Part shown: positions 62,871 to 64,000 of the stretch, one piece after another | How the letters are laid out: each line of letters opens with the position of its first letter | How positions within the stretch are numbered: position 1 is the stretch's first letter | Source of the DNA: Microtetraspora sp. NBRC 16547 | GTDB lineage: Bacteria > Actinomycetota > Actinomycetes > Streptosporangiales > Streptosporangiaceae | Length of the DNA stretch: 64,000 nt | Direction: 5' to 3' | Assembly: GCF_030268965.1 (NCBI RefSeq) | Contig: NZ_BSSE01000002.1 | Coordinates: forward strand, 519,540-583,539 | Notes under the pieces: model-generated | What the model saw: the letters and a program-made list of their open reading frames with translations, nothing else | What the model was told of the DNA's origin: nothing | Database searches by the model: none | Program-made: the position numbers and the translations under genes

Positions 62871-64000
62871 TCAGTCCACGCGTGATAGGCGTCCCGGGCG
62901 GGGGCCGATGTAGGTGAATGCCCATCGGTTGTCGCCAACGCGGCGGAGTTGGTAGCGGTCGGGGTGTTGGTAGCGGTCGCGGTTGTGGAATTGGCAGGTG
63001 GGTCCGAGGTTGTCGAGGTCGGTGGCGCCTGCGTCGCTCCAGTTCTGGACGTGGTCGATCTGGCAGAGGTGGGCGGGTAGGTGGCAGTCGTCGACCATGC
63101 AGGTGGTGTAGCGGGCGAGGATGGCTCGCCGCTGTGTTCTGGTGGCGCGGCGGACGGTGCGTCCGACGTCCAGGACCTGTCCTTCGGCGTTCATGACCAG
63201 GCGGGTGAGGCTGGAGGTGGATGCCAGTCGGTGGATGTCGGTGACGGGGAGGAACTGCCCGGTGGCCAGCAGCAGTCCGGGCAGCGTCCGGCCCGAGATC
63301 AGCCCGCCAGGGGTCACCCAGTCAGACACCCGCCCTCTCCGCGCCGAGCTTCGCCTGTCCCGCGATGTACTCGCCGTATCCCGCGATGGGCCGCCTGCGT
63401 CTTGTGACGTGCTTCGCCTACCGCGCGGCGCGCCGCCTGCGTTTTGCGGTGTGCTTCGCCTGTCCCGCGATGTACTCGCTGTATCCCGCGATGGGCCGCC
63501 CGTGGCTTGCGTCCGGTCTCGTTCGTCCGCTGTCGTGCACGCTTCATCCCGGGTCGTGCCACGACCCTTGCCGGACGGCCCGCGTTCCTGCCCGGGCGTG
63601 TTCCGCCCGCTTGCGGACGGCTCCGGTTCGCGCCGTGTTTTGACCGGCTCTTGTCGTGTTGTGGGCGGCTCATCTGTGTCTGATGCCGAGGCTGTAGCGG
63701 GAGGTCCGCTCTCGGTCCTGGCGCCAGCCGCACTCGCGGCCGTGGTGGTTGCGCCGCTGGCCTGGGCGGCCGTGTCGCGGGCAGCCACCTCCGAGCCGAT
63801 GCTGTCGTGGTCGGCACTGTCCGGGGCCGCCACGTCCTGCGTGGCCGCAGCTTGCGCGTCGGTGCCCTGGGCCGGGGTGCGCTGGGCCGGGGTGTCGTGG
63901 CTGGGGGCTGCCGGTGGGTCGTCGGGGAGGGACTCGGCGTTGATCAGAACCAGCAACTCGGTGCCGATCTGGTGTTCCAGCAGCGCGATCAGCGTGTCGG
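62871..64000 (-). CDS. HNH endonuclease, DUF222/13E12-type (5' end beyond the window)
   Basis: The frame is open to the edge at 64000, so the N-terminal part of the protein is not visible. The C-terminal 170 residues contain a TPGGLISGRTLPGLLL region and the HNH site (CQIDHVQNWSDAGATDLDN...CQFHNRDR). Between lies about 180 residues of low-complexity Ala/Thr/Ser/Arg/Asp, including two copies of a GPSRDTASTSRDRRS unit. Such inserts are unusual for the family in length. Function of these endonucleases is not established; mobile 13E12 repeats in mycobacteria are relatives. Ends near the oxyR gene in convergent orientation. Confidence 0.8.
   Translation of the reverse strand, partial: DTLIALLEHQIGTELLVLINAESLPDDPPAAPSHDTPAQRTPAQGTDAQAAATQDVAAPDSADHDSIGSEVAARDTAAQASGATTTAASAAGARTESGPPATASASDTDEPPTTRQEPVKTRREPEPSASGRNTPGQERGPSGKGRGTTRDEACTTADERDRTQATGGPSRDTASTSRDRRSTPQNAGGAPRGRRSTSQDAGGPSRDTASTSRDRRSSARRGRVSDWVTPGGLISGRTLPGLLLATGQFLPVTDIHRLASTSSLTRLVMNAEGQVLDVGRTVRRATRTQRRAILARYTTCMVDDCHLPAHLCQIDHVQNWSDAGATDLDNLGPTCQFHNRDRYQHPDRYQLRRVGDNRWAFTYIGPRPGRLSRVD

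Overview
The window is high-GC DNA with many GTG/TTG starts, frequent 4-nt start/stop overlaps and families typical of Actinobacteria: class E sortase, DUF4012, DUF222-type HNH protein, MsiK/UgpC-like ATPase, tandem DUF202 proteins and an AhpC/AhpD/OxyR set. A filamentous actinomycete, perhaps of the Streptosporangiales, is my best guess; the sequence alone does not fix the genus. I recognise no tRNA, rRNA, CRISPR array or transposase.

Positions 1-1243 hold two housekeeping-type genes (carboxymuconolactone decarboxylase family, short-chain dehydrogenase). From about 1.3 to 36.9 kb lies a large cell-surface polysaccharide locus of Wzx/Wzy type. It contains a UDP-sugar 6-dehydrogenase, a metallo-beta-lactamase/Rieske fusion protein, a complete dTDP-3-acetamido-3,6-dideoxyhexose route (RmlA, RmlB, a fused 3,4-ketoisomerase/N-acetyltransferase and a PLP aminotransferase), a GtrA/GT2 pair, a flippase, a candidate polymerase, three GT4 glycosyltransferases, an asparagine synthase-like amidotransferase, two epimerases, a WecA/TagO-type initiating transferase, a tyrosine autokinase (Wzc type) and a low-molecular-weight tyrosine phosphatase (Wzb type). 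Three paralogous membrane proteins of about 770-780 residues, two in tandem and one apart, are its most distinctive part. The right flank (32.8-36.9 kb) adds an LCP-like N-terminal fragment, a DUF4012 protein, a small LPMTG-anchored His/Cys-rich surface protein, a class E sortase and a 49-residue membrane protein. This part looks devoted to attaching material to the wall.

From 37 to 50 kb the genes are ordinary chromosomal ones: a sugar-ABC ATPase divergent from a LacI regulator with candidate operators, glutathione peroxidase, a lytic-transglycosylase-like secreted protein, a TetR/diiron ferritin-like divergent pair with strong palindromes, two DUF202 proteins, a UBP zinc finger, a Na+/H+ antiporter, a Tyr/Gln/Gly/Pro-rich protein and a DinG-like helicase. 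A decayed MOSC-domain gene and a GDSL hydrolase follow.

From 51 to 55.5 kb is a shikimate operon (aroC-aroK-aroB-aroQ by transcription order) behind a prepilin-type peptidase. From 55.6 to 58.6 kb are an SseB-like protein, a cyanurate/barbiturate-type ring-opening amidohydrolase and a carbamate kinase. A secreted S28 tripeptidyl aminopeptidase, a peroxide-defence module (ahpC-ahpD divergent from oxyR with a T-N11-A box) and an HNH endonuclease cut by the window edge complete the window.
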